Counted from the first letter of the stretch, positions 26,231-35,117 are shown. The stretch: DNA of 64,000 nucleotides from an uncultured Lachnospiraceae bacterium (GCA_944384155.1 CALWSG010000054.1:1-64000); one strand, 5' to 3'. A program made the numbers and translations. The notes: generated by a model from the sequence alone, not told the origin.

Positions 26231-26800
26231 TTATTGATACTTTAGTGACCCAATAGCATTAAAGGGCCATATTCTGAAACATAATTTTCCTATTATTTCA
26301 TCTTCCTTTATGGCTCCCACATCATCTGACCTGCTGTCATCACTGTGGTCCCTGTTATCACCCATAACAAAATATTCATCATCTCCAAGCTTTACAGGTC
26401 CAAAATGACTGTATCTTGTAACCATATTTTTATCATATATTCCGTAATATTCCTCTAATTCCTCACCATTAATATATATAACACTGTCTATTATTTCAAC
26501 GGTTTCTCCCGGAAGCCCTATGACTCTTTTAATAAGCTTCCGGCTGTTATCATATTTATACGGAAAAATTACCATATCAAATCTTTCGGCACCGTTTACT
26601 TTATATGAAATTCTGTCAACTATAACTAAATCCTTATCTCTTAAAGCAGGATTCATTGAATCTCCTGACACCTTTAATGGTGAGAAAAAAAAGCTGTTCC
26701 ATATAAATGCTATTAAAGCAATAACTGCAACATAAGCTGCCCCGTGTAATATTGACTTTTGTTTTCTGCTAAGACTATTATATTTTTCCTTCATTATCAT
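26231..26800 (-). CDS. lepB: Signal peptidase I, paralogue B
   Basis: 189-aa type I signal peptidase. One membrane span (about 20-38), serine in VSGDSMNPALRDKD, lysine in KLIKRVIGLPGETV, box GDNRDHSDDSR. The start ATGATAATG overlaps the last 23 nt of rbgA, with CGGAGG about 12 nt upstream, so translation is coupled to rbgA. Sequence differs markedly from A and C, so the three copies are not a recent duplication. Confidence 0.93.
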   Translation of the reverse strand: MIMKEKYNSLSRKQKSILHGAAYVAVIALIAFIWNSFFFSPLKVSGDSMNPALRDKDLVIVDRISYKVNGAERFDMVIFPYKYDNSRKLIKRVIGLPGETVEIIDSVIYINGEELEEYYGIYDKNMVTRYSHFGPVKLGDDEYFVMGDNRDHSDDSRSDDVGAIKEDEIIGKLCFRIWPFNAIGSLKYQ

Positions 26801-27653
26801 CTTTATTTTCTGCCTCCGGAAGCTCCAAGGTTATTCTTCCAAGTTTTCCGTTTCTGAAATCATCTATAAGTATCTTTGCTGCCTTGTCCAAATCAAGCTT
26901 ATTTCCTTTTACAACACATAGTCTTGCCTTTGCAATCTCAGTAAGGGTTTCCATGGAATCTATGCTTGTTTCTATATTATATCTGGTTTGCAGCAAGTCC
27001 TCATAGTCGGAATTTAAAATTTTTATAAGCTCTAAGGCAAGCTCTGTTATATTTAATATATCATCATTTATGGAACCTGCCAGAGCAAGTCTCAAGCCTA
27101 CATTCTGATCCTCAAATTTAGGCCACAATATTCCCGGGGTATCTAAAAGCTCTAAAGTTTTGCTAAGCTTTATCCACTGCTTTCCCTTTGTAACTCCCGG
27201 CTTATTTCCTGTTTTTGTACATGCCTTTTTTGCATAGGAGTTAATAAATGTAGACTTGCCTACATTAGGAATACCTACCACCATAGCCCTTACAGGTCTG
27301 TTAAGAATTCCTCTTTTTCTGTCTCTTTCTATTTTTTCCCTGCAGGCCTCCTGTATAACTGCATTAACTTTCTTTATCCCTGCACCTGATTTAGAATTTA
27401 CTTCAAGAACATAAAAGCCCTTTCCCTTAAAATATTCGGTCCACAGTATGTTTGCTTTCTCATCTGCAAGGTCTGATTTATTTAATAATATAAGTCTTGC
27501 TTTTCCCTTTCCAAGCGTATCTATATCAGGGTTTCGGCTGCTTAAGGGAAGTCTCGCGTCAACCAGCTCAATAACCAAGTCTATAAGCTTTATATCCTCC
27601 TGCATCATTCTTTTTGCTTTTGTCATATGACCCGGATACCATTGAAAATTCAT
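26778..27653 (-). CDS. rbgA: Ribosome biogenesis GTPase RbgA (YlqF)
   Basis: 291-aa circularly permuted GTPase needed for late 50S assembly. Begins MNFQWYPGHMTKAKRMM; the permuted motif order is visible: G4 NKSDL (about 60), then G1 GIPNVGKSTFIN (about 125), then G3 DTPGIL. ATG 27653 fits GGAGATTAAT; the longer frame reads the Shine-Dalgarno. It sits between two lepB genes and downstream of rplS, as in other Firmicutes. Copy 4 of the AAACGCTC element precedes it. Confidence 0.96.
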   Translation of the reverse strand: MNFQWYPGHMTKAKRMMQEDIKLIDLVIELVDARLPLSSRNPDIDTLGKGKARLILLNKSDLADEKANILWTEYFKGKGFYVLEVNSKSGAGIKKVNAVIQEACREKIERDRKRGILNRPVRAMVVGIPNVGKSTFINSYAKKACTKTGNKPGVTKGKQWIKLSKTLELLDTPGILWPKFEDQNVGLRLALAGSINDDILNITELALELIKILNSDYEDLLQTRYNIETSIDSMETLTEIAKARLCVVKGNKLDLDKAAKILIDDFRNGKLGRITLELPEAENKDDNEGKI

Positions 27654-27685
27654 ATTAATCTCCATTCCTGAGCGTTTTTATGCTC
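27654..27685 (-). repeat. Intercistronic AAACGCTC/Shine-Dalgarno element, copy 4 (rbgA)
   Basis: GAGC-ATAAAAAC-GCTC followed by AGGAATGGAGATTAAT and the rbgA ATG, starting within 5 nt of the lepB stop. The GCTC arm can pair with the upstream GAGC or, as CTC, with the GAG of the Shine-Dalgarno. Same core as copies 1-3. Confidence 0.65.
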
Positions 27686-27688
27686 CTT

Positions 27689-28243
27689 TTAATCTATAAA
27701 ACCTATTTCCTTAAAGGGTGATGCTATAAGCCATGCTTTCCCTATAATGTCCTCCTCACTTATATTTCCTATATACTCAAATCTGCTGTCCTCACTTAAG
27801 TTTCTATTGTCTCCCATAACAAAATACTGGTTATTTCCCACCTTTATCTCATTTTGTGCATAACCGCTTTCATAAGTTCCATCAAAATATTTATCCTCCA
27901 AAACCTCACCGTTGATATATATTTTACTATCCTCTATCTTTACTGTTTCTCCCGGAAGTCCTATTATTCTTTTAATAACATATTGATTTTCTGTCGTCTT
28001 TGACTTATATACAATAACATCAAATCTGCCTGGTGACGTAATCTCATAGCTCATTCTGTCAATAAGTATGACTTGACCGTCGTCAATGGCAGGAGCCATG
28101 GAGCTTCCCACTATACTTGTTTCTTCTCCTAAATATATAACAAAAAACACTGCCACGGCTACAAACACAATAATGTCTGTTATCCACTTTAACACCTTGT
28201 CCACTATAAAATTACTCTCCGGTCTTGGGTTATAAAATCCCAT
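27689..28243 (-). CDS. lepB: Signal peptidase I, paralogue C
   Basis: 184-aa type I signal peptidase. Membrane span about 20-40, serine in IVGSSMAPAIDDGQ, lysine in YVIKRIIGLPGETV, box GDNRNLSEDSR. ATG 28243 is chosen because GGAAGGAGAGCTT precedes it; a longer frame runs back through the rplS-lepB hairpin and is not credible. First of the three lepB genes, directly after rplS. Confidence 0.93.
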   Translation of the reverse strand: MGFYNPRPESNFIVDKVLKWITDIIVFVAVAVFFVIYLGEETSIVGSSMAPAIDDGQVILIDRMSYEITSPGRFDVIVYKSKTTENQYVIKRIIGLPGETVKIEDSKIYINGEVLEDKYFDGTYESGYAQNEIKVGNNQYFVMGDNRNLSEDSRFEYIGNISEEDIIGKAWLIASPFKEIGFID

Positions 28244-28266
28244 AAGCTCTCCTTCCCATATTTTAA

Positions 28267-28301
28267 AACAAGGCAAATACACATTATGTACCTGCCTTGT
28301 T
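28267..28301 (-). terminator. Hairpin between rplS and lepB (partial terminator or processing site)
   Basis: Perfect 9-bp stem AACAAGGCA / TGCCTTGTT with a 17-nt loop, followed by TTTTAAAA. The T-run is short and the operon continues, so it may lower expression of the downstream genes relative to the ribosomal protein. Confidence 0.6.
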
Positions 28302-28309
28302 CTTTTAAA

Positions 28310-28657
28310 CTATTTAACTAATTCTTTAACCTTTGCAGCCTTACCTACTCTGTCTCTTAAGTAGTTAAGTTTAGCACGTCTAACCTTACCTAATCTTACA
28401 ACTTCAATTTTTTCGATTGTAGGAGAATGTAACGGCCATGTCTTTTCAACGCCTATACCATTAGAATTTTTTCTTACTGTAAAGGTTTCTCTTGAGCTTC
28501 CGCCCTGTCTCTTAAGAACAACACCTTCAAATACCTGAATTCTTTCACGGTTGCCTTCCTTAATCTTAGCGTGAACTTTAACTGTATCACCTACATTAAA
28601 TTCAGCAATGGAATCCTTCAACTGAGCTGCTTCAATATTCTTAATAATTTCGTTCAT
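28310..28657 (-). CDS. rplS: 50S ribosomal protein L19
   Basis: 115-aa bL19 at the 30S-50S interface. [14 protein letters not shown] start, [59 protein letters not shown] are diagnostic. ATG 28657 has AAGGAGGTTCACATCA in front; the longer frame has no Shine-Dalgarno. It heads the operon through rbgA, rnhB, yraN and pgeF. Confidence 0.98.
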   Translation of the reverse strand: MNEIIKNIEAAQLKDSIAEFNVGDTVKVHAKIKEGNRERIQVFEGVVLKRQGGSSRETFTVRKNSNGIGVEKTWPLHSPTIEKIEVVRLGKVRRAKLNYLRDRVGKAAKVKELVK

Positions 28658-28739
28658 TGATGTGAACCTCCTTAATATATTCGATATTCTTAATACCATA
28701 TGTAACAGAGGAATATCTCTCTTTTATCACAACATTCAA

Positions 28740-28769
28740 ATCATATCATACACGTTCTTATAAAGTCAA
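28740..28769 (-). promoter_or_regulatory. Promoter of the rplS operon
   Basis: TTGACT (28764-28769), 18 bp, TATGAT (28740-28745), about 80 nt before the rplS start. Confidence 0.6.
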
Positions 28770-28791
28770 GCATTTTGAGAAATAATTATCA

Positions 28792-29220
28792 TTATATTTT
28801 CAGCATCCTGTATCCGTCTGCTGATTCTTTGACTATCTCCGGATTCCTTTTACATTCTTCTTTTATGGCATCATACAGCCCGCCTCTTAAAAGCTCTATA
28901 AGCTTTTCATCACTTTGCTCAGAAAAGGCAGGACATATTTTAGCTATTCCGATTTTAATATGATTTTCATCTCTAAAAACCCTTAAAGGCCAAATCTTGC
29001 ACTCAAACGGCTTATTGTCACCTAAAATACAGCCTTCCTTTTCATTAAGCATAGGACACAAAAGTATCTCCTCACTTGTTTTAAAATTATACTCTGCCCT
29101 ATACTTTTCTTTTGTTTGAAAATTTGTAAGAACAGGTGCTTCCCACACATCTTCCATTGTAAAGGAACAGCATATTCTGCACCCGGCACACTGCTCTTTT
29201 GTAAGCACACTTTTTAACAT
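28792..29220 (-). CDS. YkgJ family cysteine-cluster protein
   Basis: 142-aa protein of the CxxCxxCC (YkgJ/UPF0153) family, a presumed metal- or Fe-S-binding cluster: QCAGCRICCSF near residue 10, then LCPML, GCILG and FECKIWPLR. Function unknown. GGAGGACAGGA precedes the ATG. It lies 18 nt behind scpB and is probably the last gene of the scpA-scpB transcript. Confidence 0.9.
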   Translation of the reverse strand: MLKSVLTKEQCAGCRICCSFTMEDVWEAPVLTNFQTKEKYRAEYNFKTSEEILLCPMLNEKEGCILGDNKPFECKIWPLRVFRDENHIKIGIAKICPAFSEQSDEKLIELLRGGLYDAIKEECKRNPEIVKESADGYRMLKI

Positions 29221-29238
29221 TCCTGTCCTCCCTGACTT

Positions 29239-29817
29239 TTATATATCAAGCTTAAGCTGTGCCTCCTCCTCTGCCTCATGCTTAAAGTCCTCTACCTTTT
29301 CTGCATTGATTTCCGGCAAATCCTCTATTGACTGAACACCAAACTTTCTTAAAAACTCCTCTGTGGTGCCAAATAACAATGGTCTTCCCGGTGCATCCAT
29401 TCTCCCCACCTCCATAACAAGATTATATTCTATAAGCTTGTTTACTGCATGGTCACATTTTACACCTCTTATTTTTTCTATCTCACTTCTTGTTATAGGC
29501 TGCTTATATGCTATAATAGACAGCGTCTCAAGAAGAACATCTGTTAAAACCTGCTTTTTCGGCTGACTGGCTACCTTTATCAGATAATCATACATTTCCG
29601 GTTTTGTACACATTTGATATGCATTTTCCAGCTCAATTATTTTTACGCCCCTGTCCTCACTGTTATATCTGTCCATCATATTATGAATAATCTTTTTTGT
29701 AGTAGCAGCATCATGCTCTATGGCATTTGCAATTTTTTCTATCTCAACGGAATCTCCCATTGTAAAAAGAATTGCCTCTATTATTGCCTCATATTTCCGG
29801 ATTTCCACTTCTGTCAT
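29239..29817 (-). CDS. scpB: Segregation and condensation protein B
   Basis: 192-aa winged-helix partner of SMC-ScpA condensin. EAIIEAILFTMGDSVEIEKIANAI at the start and LLETLSIIAYKQPITRSEIEKIRGV in the second winged helix, GRMDAPGRPLLFGTTEEFLRKFG at the end are diagnostic. It follows scpA by 29 nt. Confidence 0.97.
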   Translation of the reverse strand: MTEVEIRKYEAIIEAILFTMGDSVEIEKIANAIEHDAATTKKIIHNMMDRYNSEDRGVKIIELENAYQMCTKPEMYDYLIKVASQPKKQVLTDVLLETLSIIAYKQPITRSEIEKIRGVKCDHAVNKLIEYNLVMEVGRMDAPGRPLLFGTTEEFLRKFGVQSIEDLPEINAEKVEDFKHEAEEEAQLKLDI

Positions 29818-29846
29818 ACCGTACCTTTCATTTATGCTAAATATGG

Positions 29847-30608
29847 TTATTGATTTGCAGCCATAAGACTGTTGCTTTCTATTATAATATCGTCAAATAT
29901 ATTCTCCTGAGATATTGTTATTTCACCTGTTTTCATCATCTCAAGTATGGCAAGAAAGGACACTATAATATGCATCTTACTTTTCTGATTTTCAAGAAGG
30001 CTCCTAAAGCTGAAGCTTCCTTTCAGCCTTACATAATCTCTTATGTAATTAATCTTGTCCGTAAGGCTCACTTCTTCCTTTTCTATATTGCCGAATTTGC
30101 TTCTTATAGGGTCTACCTTGTCTTCCTTACGCTTCATTACAGACTGGAATACTTGGTTAAGCTTTATAAGATTAACATCTTTCAAAAGGCTGTCCAAATC
30201 TAAAGGAGCTTCATATTTAAGAACCTCCACCGGAACAGTCGGCTTTTTAAATAATGAACGTCCTGCATCAAGCTCTCTGTCTCTTAACTCCAAGGACATA
30301 TACTTATACATTTTATATTCCAAAAGCTTTTCAACAAGCTCATCTCGCGGATCCTCCTCTTCTCCCTCATCATTTACCTGTTTTGGAAGAAGCATTTTAG
30401 ATTTTATATCTATAAGAGTAGCTGCCATTACAAGAAATTCACTTACAACATTTAAATCCTGCCTGTCCATGTTATTTACATAATCAAGATATTGGTCTGT
30501 TATCTCTACTATGGGAATATCATATATATCTATTTTATTTTTATCTATAAGGTGAAGCAGAAGATCCAAAGGACCTTCAAAAACCTTAAGCTTTACAGGT
30601 ATAGCCAT
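29847..30608 (-). CDS. scpA: Segregation and condensation protein A
   Basis: 253-aa kleisin bridging the SMC heads in the chromosome-organising condensin. VFEGPLDLLLHLIDKNKIDIYDIPIVEITDQYL at the N-terminus and SFLAILEMMKTGEITISQENIFDDI at the C-terminal winged helix are typical. Paired with scpB downstream. Confidence 0.97.
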   Translation of the reverse strand: MAIPVKLKVFEGPLDLLLHLIDKNKIDIYDIPIVEITDQYLDYVNNMDRQDLNVVSEFLVMAATLIDIKSKMLLPKQVNDEGEEEDPRDELVEKLLEYKMYKYMSLELRDRELDAGRSLFKKPTVPVEVLKYEAPLDLDSLLKDVNLIKLNQVFQSVMKRKEDKVDPIRSKFGNIEKEEVSLTDKINYIRDYVRLKGSFSFRSLLENQKSKMHIIVSFLAILEMMKTGEITISQENIFDDIIIESNSLMAANQ

Positions 30609-30646
30609 ATTTTTAGCCTCTCGTCTCTTTTTTCACAAACTACATT

Positions 30647-31540
30647 TTAACAGATTTCTTTGTTTTTTCCAAGACCTTTTTCCGGCACAAGTGTAATGAT
30701 TACCGCTTCAGGCATATTAAAAAGCCTGAAATGTATTGTATGGTCTCCAAGCCCTGATGTTACAAGCATTTTTTTGTGATTTTTTTCATATACTCCGTAT
30801 GAGTACTTGGGAAAGAGCTTGTAATCCCTTGAAACTACTCCCCCGATAAAAGGAAGCCTGACGGTTCCTCCATGATTGTGACCGCATAAAACAAGATCTA
30901 TGTTTTCTTTTGCATATTCATCAAAAAATTCAGGAGAGTGAGCAATAAGAATCCTGTATCCTTCTTTTCCTTCTCCAAACAAACTGTTATTTATCTTGAA
31001 GTTGTCCCTTCTGTCATAAGCCTCCTCATCTATCTCTAACCCCGTTATTATTAAGGTATTCCCGTCATTCTTCCATATACGCGTTTTGTTATTTAGAAAT
31101 TCTATATCCGGATTTTTTATCATTCCCATATATGCATCATATAAAGGATTTTCTTTTCTTCTGTTCTTTACTCTTGTTTCATGATTGCCAAATGTATAAT
31201 ACACAGGCATTTTTCCCATTAATCCATTTAAAAGTGCCGCACTATTACCGCAATAGTCATATGGATTTGTATCTCCTATATTTCTTTTTCCAACTAAAAG
31301 ATCTCCTCCTATAATAAGGAAGCTGCATTTATGTTTCTCAAATGCTTCTATAACTGATTTGTTGTCTTTGCCGTACAGACAATTATGCAAATCAGTTATA
31401 AAGCCTATTTTTATCTCCTCTGTAATTTTATCCGTTACAAAATTGTATTCCTTTACCTTAAAATGCTTCACCTCATAACGGCTTCTTAATATAATACATG
31501 CCCCGGCCACCCCACATAACACTAAAATTATATATATCAT
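30647..31540 (-). CDS. Membrane-anchored metallophosphoesterase (YkuE-like)
   Basis: 297-aa calcineurin-like phosphoesterase behind one N-terminal membrane span (about 1-20). Metal-ligand motifs in order: ITDLHNC (D-x-H), GGDLLVG (GD), YTFGNHE (GNHE) and VLCGHNHGG (GHxH). Substrate unknown; relatives act on UDP-sugars or lipids at the envelope. It lies between the carboxypeptidase and scpA. Confidence 0.9.
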   Translation of the reverse strand: MIYIILVLCGVAGACIILRSRYEVKHFKVKEYNFVTDKITEEIKIGFITDLHNCLYGKDNKSVIEAFEKHKCSFLIIGGDLLVGKRNIGDTNPYDYCGNSAALLNGLMGKMPVYYTFGNHETRVKNRRKENPLYDAYMGMIKNPDIEFLNNKTRIWKNDGNTLIITGLEIDEEAYDRRDNFKINNSLFGEGKEGYRILIAHSPEFFDEYAKENIDLVLCGHNHGGTVRLPFIGGVVSRDYKLFPKYSYGVYEKNHKKMLVTSGLGDHTIHFRLFNMPEAVIITLVPEKGLGKNKEIC

Positions 31541-31589
31541 TTATATTTCCTCTTTACTGTTTGTTATTATCATATATTACACCATGTAT

Positions 31590-32837
31590 TTATAACCACA
31601 GCATATTTACTGCCTTCTTTAAATATTCCTTAAATCCTGCCTTTTCTATGCTTCCATCTGATATTATGTCTACACTTCCCACAAGCTTATCACCCAGATA
31701 ATATTCTGCTTTACCTACCACATCTCCTTTTTTTACAGGTGCAGCCAACTCTTCCTCCATAACTATCTTCTTTTCTATAGCATCTATATTCTCACCGGTG
31801 GTGCTCAAATATGAAAAATCACCGGCATATTTGCAGCTTATTTCACTTTCTATGCCTCCCTTGACTTTAACTGTTCCGGGAATATCATCATTAATAGACC
31901 TGTAAAGCTTACAGTTGGCATATCCGTAATTAAACAGTGTCACAGCCTCCTTAAATCTTACCTTATAGTCAGGTGCAGCCATTATCACTGCAATCAAATC
32001 AATATCATCTTTTCTTGCAGTTGCACTTACACAATATTTTGCCACACTGGTAGAGCCTGTTTTTAATCCCGTAGCCCACTGATATTGCTTTAACAGCTTA
32101 TTTGTATTGGCAAGACCAAACTCACTTGTTCCCTTATCAGTAACATGAGTTATATTTTCCATCCATATGGTTGAGTAATTAAATATTTCCGGATATTTTG
32201 TTATAAGCTCCTTTGACATTATAGCCACATCTCTCGCAGATGTATAGTGATTTTGTGAATCTGTCAGACCACAGCAATCCTCAAAATGAGTTGAGGTCAT
32301 TCCGAGACCTTTTGCCCTTTCATTCATACGATTTACAAATTCCGTTTCACTTCCTGCTATGTATTCTGCCATAGCCACACTTGCATCATTGCCTGAAGCT
32401 ACTACTATACATTTTATAAGAGTCTCCACAGACTGCACCTCACCTGTTTCAAGAAATACCTGTGAGCCTCCCATGGACTTGGCATACTCTGATGTTGTAA
32501 CACTGTCCTCCAAGGTTATTTTACCTTCACTTATGGCATCAAATATCAGTATAAGTGTCATAATCTTTGTAATACTGGCAGGACTAAGCTTTTCATCAGG
32601 GTTATGCTCATATATAACCGTTCCCGTAGATGCCTCCATCAATATTGCTGACCTGCATGTAAGACCCAAATCAGCCTCTCCTGCCGTTTCAGACACTTCT
32701 TCACCTGCCGTATCTTCTGCTGCAATCTCTGTTTCTTCTGTTTCCCACAGACTTATCCCTCCTGCCATTCCCTCTCCGGTGATTACAAGAGCTAAAGCTA
32801 ACGACAAAAACAGGGAAAAGATTCTTTTTATATTCAT
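31590..32837 (-). CDS. D-alanyl-D-alanine carboxypeptidase (DacF/PBP5 type)
   Basis: 415-aa S11 peptidase trimming the peptidoglycan pentapeptide. Signal peptide (about 1-25), then the serine-lysine box SPASITKIM (SxxK), SGNDASVAMA (SxN) and GLKTGSTSVA (KTG); the C-terminal beta domain (about 300-400) and an amphipathic tail FKEYLKKAVNMLWL are as in family members anchored at the membrane. ATG 32837 fits GGAGGAATTT. A 17-bp tandem repeat lies just upstream. Confidence 0.94.
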   Translation of the reverse strand: MNIKRIFSLFLSLALALVITGEGMAGGISLWETEETEIAAEDTAGEEVSETAGEADLGLTCRSAILMEASTGTVIYEHNPDEKLSPASITKIMTLILIFDAISEGKITLEDSVTTSEYAKSMGGSQVFLETGEVQSVETLIKCIVVASGNDASVAMAEYIAGSETEFVNRMNERAKGLGMTSTHFEDCCGLTDSQNHYTSARDVAIMSKELITKYPEIFNYSTIWMENITHVTDKGTSEFGLANTNKLLKQYQWATGLKTGSTSVAKYCVSATARKDDIDLIAVIMAAPDYKVRFKEAVTLFNYGYANCKLYRSINDDIPGTVKVKGGIESEISCKYAGDFSYLSTTGENIDAIEKKIVMEEELAAPVKKGDVVGKAEYYLGDKLVGSVDIISDGSIEKAGFKEYLKKAVNMLWL

Positions 32838-32887
32838 AAATTCCTCCAAAGAAATTCTTATAATATATTAGTAATCTTTTCCCAAAA

Positions 32888-32935
32888 ATATGCAATATTT
32901 TTTTATATGCAATATTTTTTTATATACAATATTTT
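32888..32935. repeat. 17-bp tandem repeat, about 2.8 units
   Basis: ATATGCAATATTTTTTT at 32888-32904 and again at 32905-32921, then a diverged third unit ATATACAATATTTT at 32922-32935. It sits between the LTA synthase stop and the carboxypeptidase start. Too short to be a CRISPR array. The short period and T-runs suggest slippage-prone promoter-region DNA. Confidence 0.8.
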
Positions 32936-32951
32936 ATGCGTTAATTTTTAA

Positions 32952-35117
32952 TCAGATGTTCTCCGTATCCTCTGAATTTTCTTCCTGCTCTACAGTTATA
33001 TACATATATTCATCAGTAGTACTTATTACGGTTTTTGATTTCCACATTTGCTTTACAACAACAACATCCAACGACTTTAATTCAGGAACATATGCCAAAA
33101 GCGTGCTTTCATCAATATAAATAGTATCACACTTCTCATCATTTACAAACACATGACTGTAGCTTGTAAAGTTATTGCCCTTAACAACTATATAACCCGG
33201 CTCTACCGTTTCAGTGTCGGCATCTGTTCCCTCATCATCACCTGTGATTTTATCAATCAAAGACTCATTATCCTCTTCATCATCATCCGCAGGTCTTGGT
33301 ATGGGATTATTAATATCCTCAGGCATCACACTTGTTATTTCAATAGGATATGTTCCCATCTGCATATCTGTTGCCACATATGGATTGCTTCCTCCAAATA
33401 CATATCTGTCACCGTAGAGAATATCATATTCCAGTTTTTTAAGTGCAGATAAGTAATCATCTTCATTCTGATATACCTGATGGAACTTATTAATTATGCC
33501 CTCATCCATATTTAGTGACTGCAAAATCCTTGAGCCTAACTGATATGTTTCTATATCCTTATTTTCCAGGCTGTATCCGTAATTACTCCATATTACATAT
33601 TCTGTCTGGTACAGATTTTTATTAATGAGATCCTCCTCTGTAAGTCCGAGACTAGGCAGGTGGTCTCCATACATTACAAGAATAACCTCCTCATCATAAT
33701 TGGATAATTCATTTATAAGCTCCCCGATAAACAAATCCATCTCATGTATCTGATTTGCATAGTAAGTAAACTGATTTAACTTTTCCTCGTCATCTATTCC
33801 GCCTGTTATCTGTATATAAGGCTCCTCCAGCACTTCATATGAAGGATAGGAGCCATGTCCCTGAACGGAAATAGCATATACATAATCCTGCTCCTCCGTT
33901 GATTCCAATGTTTTCATTATCTCATCTGTAAGAATACTATCCTTTACCCAGCCAAGAGGCGTAAATTCTTCCGGATTCATATATTCAACAGATGTATAAG
34001 TATCATATCCAAGATTTTTAAATACCTGGTTTCTTGAATAAAAGCTTCCCGTATTATTATGAATTGCATGACTGGTATATCCGTATTCCCTTAAGATATA
34101 GCTTAAGCTTTCACATGTTTCAGTTTTTAATATTGTCTTATAAGGGAACTCACCTACACCAAAGTCCTCCAGATTCATTCCCGTCATAATCTCAAACTCA
34201 GTATTCGCCGTTCCATAGCCCACATTATTTACCGTAAGATATCCTGATGTATACTCCTGCTTAAGACTTGTAAAGTTTGGGGTGGCAGGTGTGTTAAGCT
34301 GGATATCCGTTACATTTGTAAGGTCTATAAAGGATTCGAGCTGCAGGAAAATAATATTTGGAGTTTCTACATTATCTGCATCTACTGTTGTTACACTCTC
34401 AATTTTTTCAGCTATGCTTTTTATATCCTCATTATTATATGTTTCAGGCTTCTCCACTCCCACGCTTATAAAGCTATATGAAAAGCAGTATGAAAAACCA
34501 TAATCAAGATATGCAATAGTCATATTAGGAAACTTTACGGATACTCTGTCAAGTGCCTGTCCTATATTTGCAGACAAAATCATCACCAGCCACACTACCG
34601 CTATATATATTCCGCTTCTTATATAGTTGATTTTTTTGTCATACTTAGGTGCTTTATACCATATAAATATTATTCCTGCAAACACTGCCAGTATAATAAT
34701 TACAAGGAATATAAGCTGTAAGTCAGACATATACTTGTCAAATACATCTATAACCGATTTTAAATCCTGCATATCGCTGTATGAAAAAGGTGTTTCTCTG
34801 TTGGATTTAATAATAAAATTAGCTATCCCCATACCTATCCACACTATTGACAAAAGTATAAGTGCAGGTATTCTTTTTCTAAGGAGAAGAGTAATGGAAA
34901 GAATAGCCATTATAATCATCATATTTATGAAAAAAACATCAAAGGATGTAATCATAAACTTCAAACACTCTATAAAAGAACGTCTGTTTAATGTCTCCAC
35001 CACAATATTAATAAAAAACGGCAATATGAAATATAACAAAACCGTTATTCTTTTATTTTTGTCCTGCCAAATTTCTTTTAAATAAATTTTTACCTTTTCC
35101 TTTATCTTATTATACAT
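32952..35117 (-). CDS. LTA-synthase family sulfatase-like membrane protein with C-terminal extension
   Basis: 721-aa protein: five membrane spans (about 20-185), then an extracellular sulfatase/alkaline-phosphatase fold (about 235-560). The active-site threonine lies in NVGYGTANTEFEIMTG, and metal ligands in YAISVQGHGSY and VMYGDHLPSLG. This would transfer glycerol-phosphate or a similar group to a surface polymer. Beyond about residue 590 comes an acidic linker (PADDDEEDNESLIDK) and an IPT/TIG-like beta domain (VVKGNNFTSYSHVFVNDEK), which ordinary LtaS proteins lack. The start has only a weak Shine-Dalgarno (AAGG). Confidence 0.85.
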   Translation of the reverse strand: MYNKIKEKVKIYLKEIWQDKNKRITVLLYFILPFFINIVVETLNRRSFIECLKFMITSFDVFFINMMIIMAILSITLLLRKRIPALILLSIVWIGMGIANFIIKSNRETPFSYSDMQDLKSVIDVFDKYMSDLQLIFLVIIILAVFAGIIFIWYKAPKYDKKINYIRSGIYIAVVWLVMILSANIGQALDRVSVKFPNMTIAYLDYGFSYCFSYSFISVGVEKPETYNNEDIKSIAEKIESVTTVDADNVETPNIIFLQLESFIDLTNVTDIQLNTPATPNFTSLKQEYTSGYLTVNNVGYGTANTEFEIMTGMNLEDFGVGEFPYKTILKTETCESLSYILREYGYTSHAIHNNTGSFYSRNQVFKNLGYDTYTSVEYMNPEEFTPLGWVKDSILTDEIMKTLESTEEQDYVYAISVQGHGSYPSYEVLEEPYIQITGGIDDEEKLNQFTYYANQIHEMDLFIGELINELSNYDEEVILVMYGDHLPSLGLTEEDLINKNLYQTEYVIWSNYGYSLENKDIETYQLGSRILQSLNMDEGIINKFHQVYQNEDDYLSALKKLEYDILYGDRYVFGGSNPYVATDMQMGTYPIEITSVMPEDINNPIPRPADDDEEDNESLIDKITGDDEGTDADTETVEPGYIVVKGNNFTSYSHVFVNDEKCDTIYIDESTLLAYVPELKSLDVVVVKQMWKSKTVISTTDEYMYITVEQEENSEDTENI

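Noticed and set aside
25602-28243. Recent tandem duplication of lepB
   Set aside because: The three proteins differ throughout except in the catalytic boxes, so duplication is old.
32888-32935. CRISPR-like repeat
   Set aside because: Units are 17 bp, directly joined without spacers and AT-rich; no cas genes.
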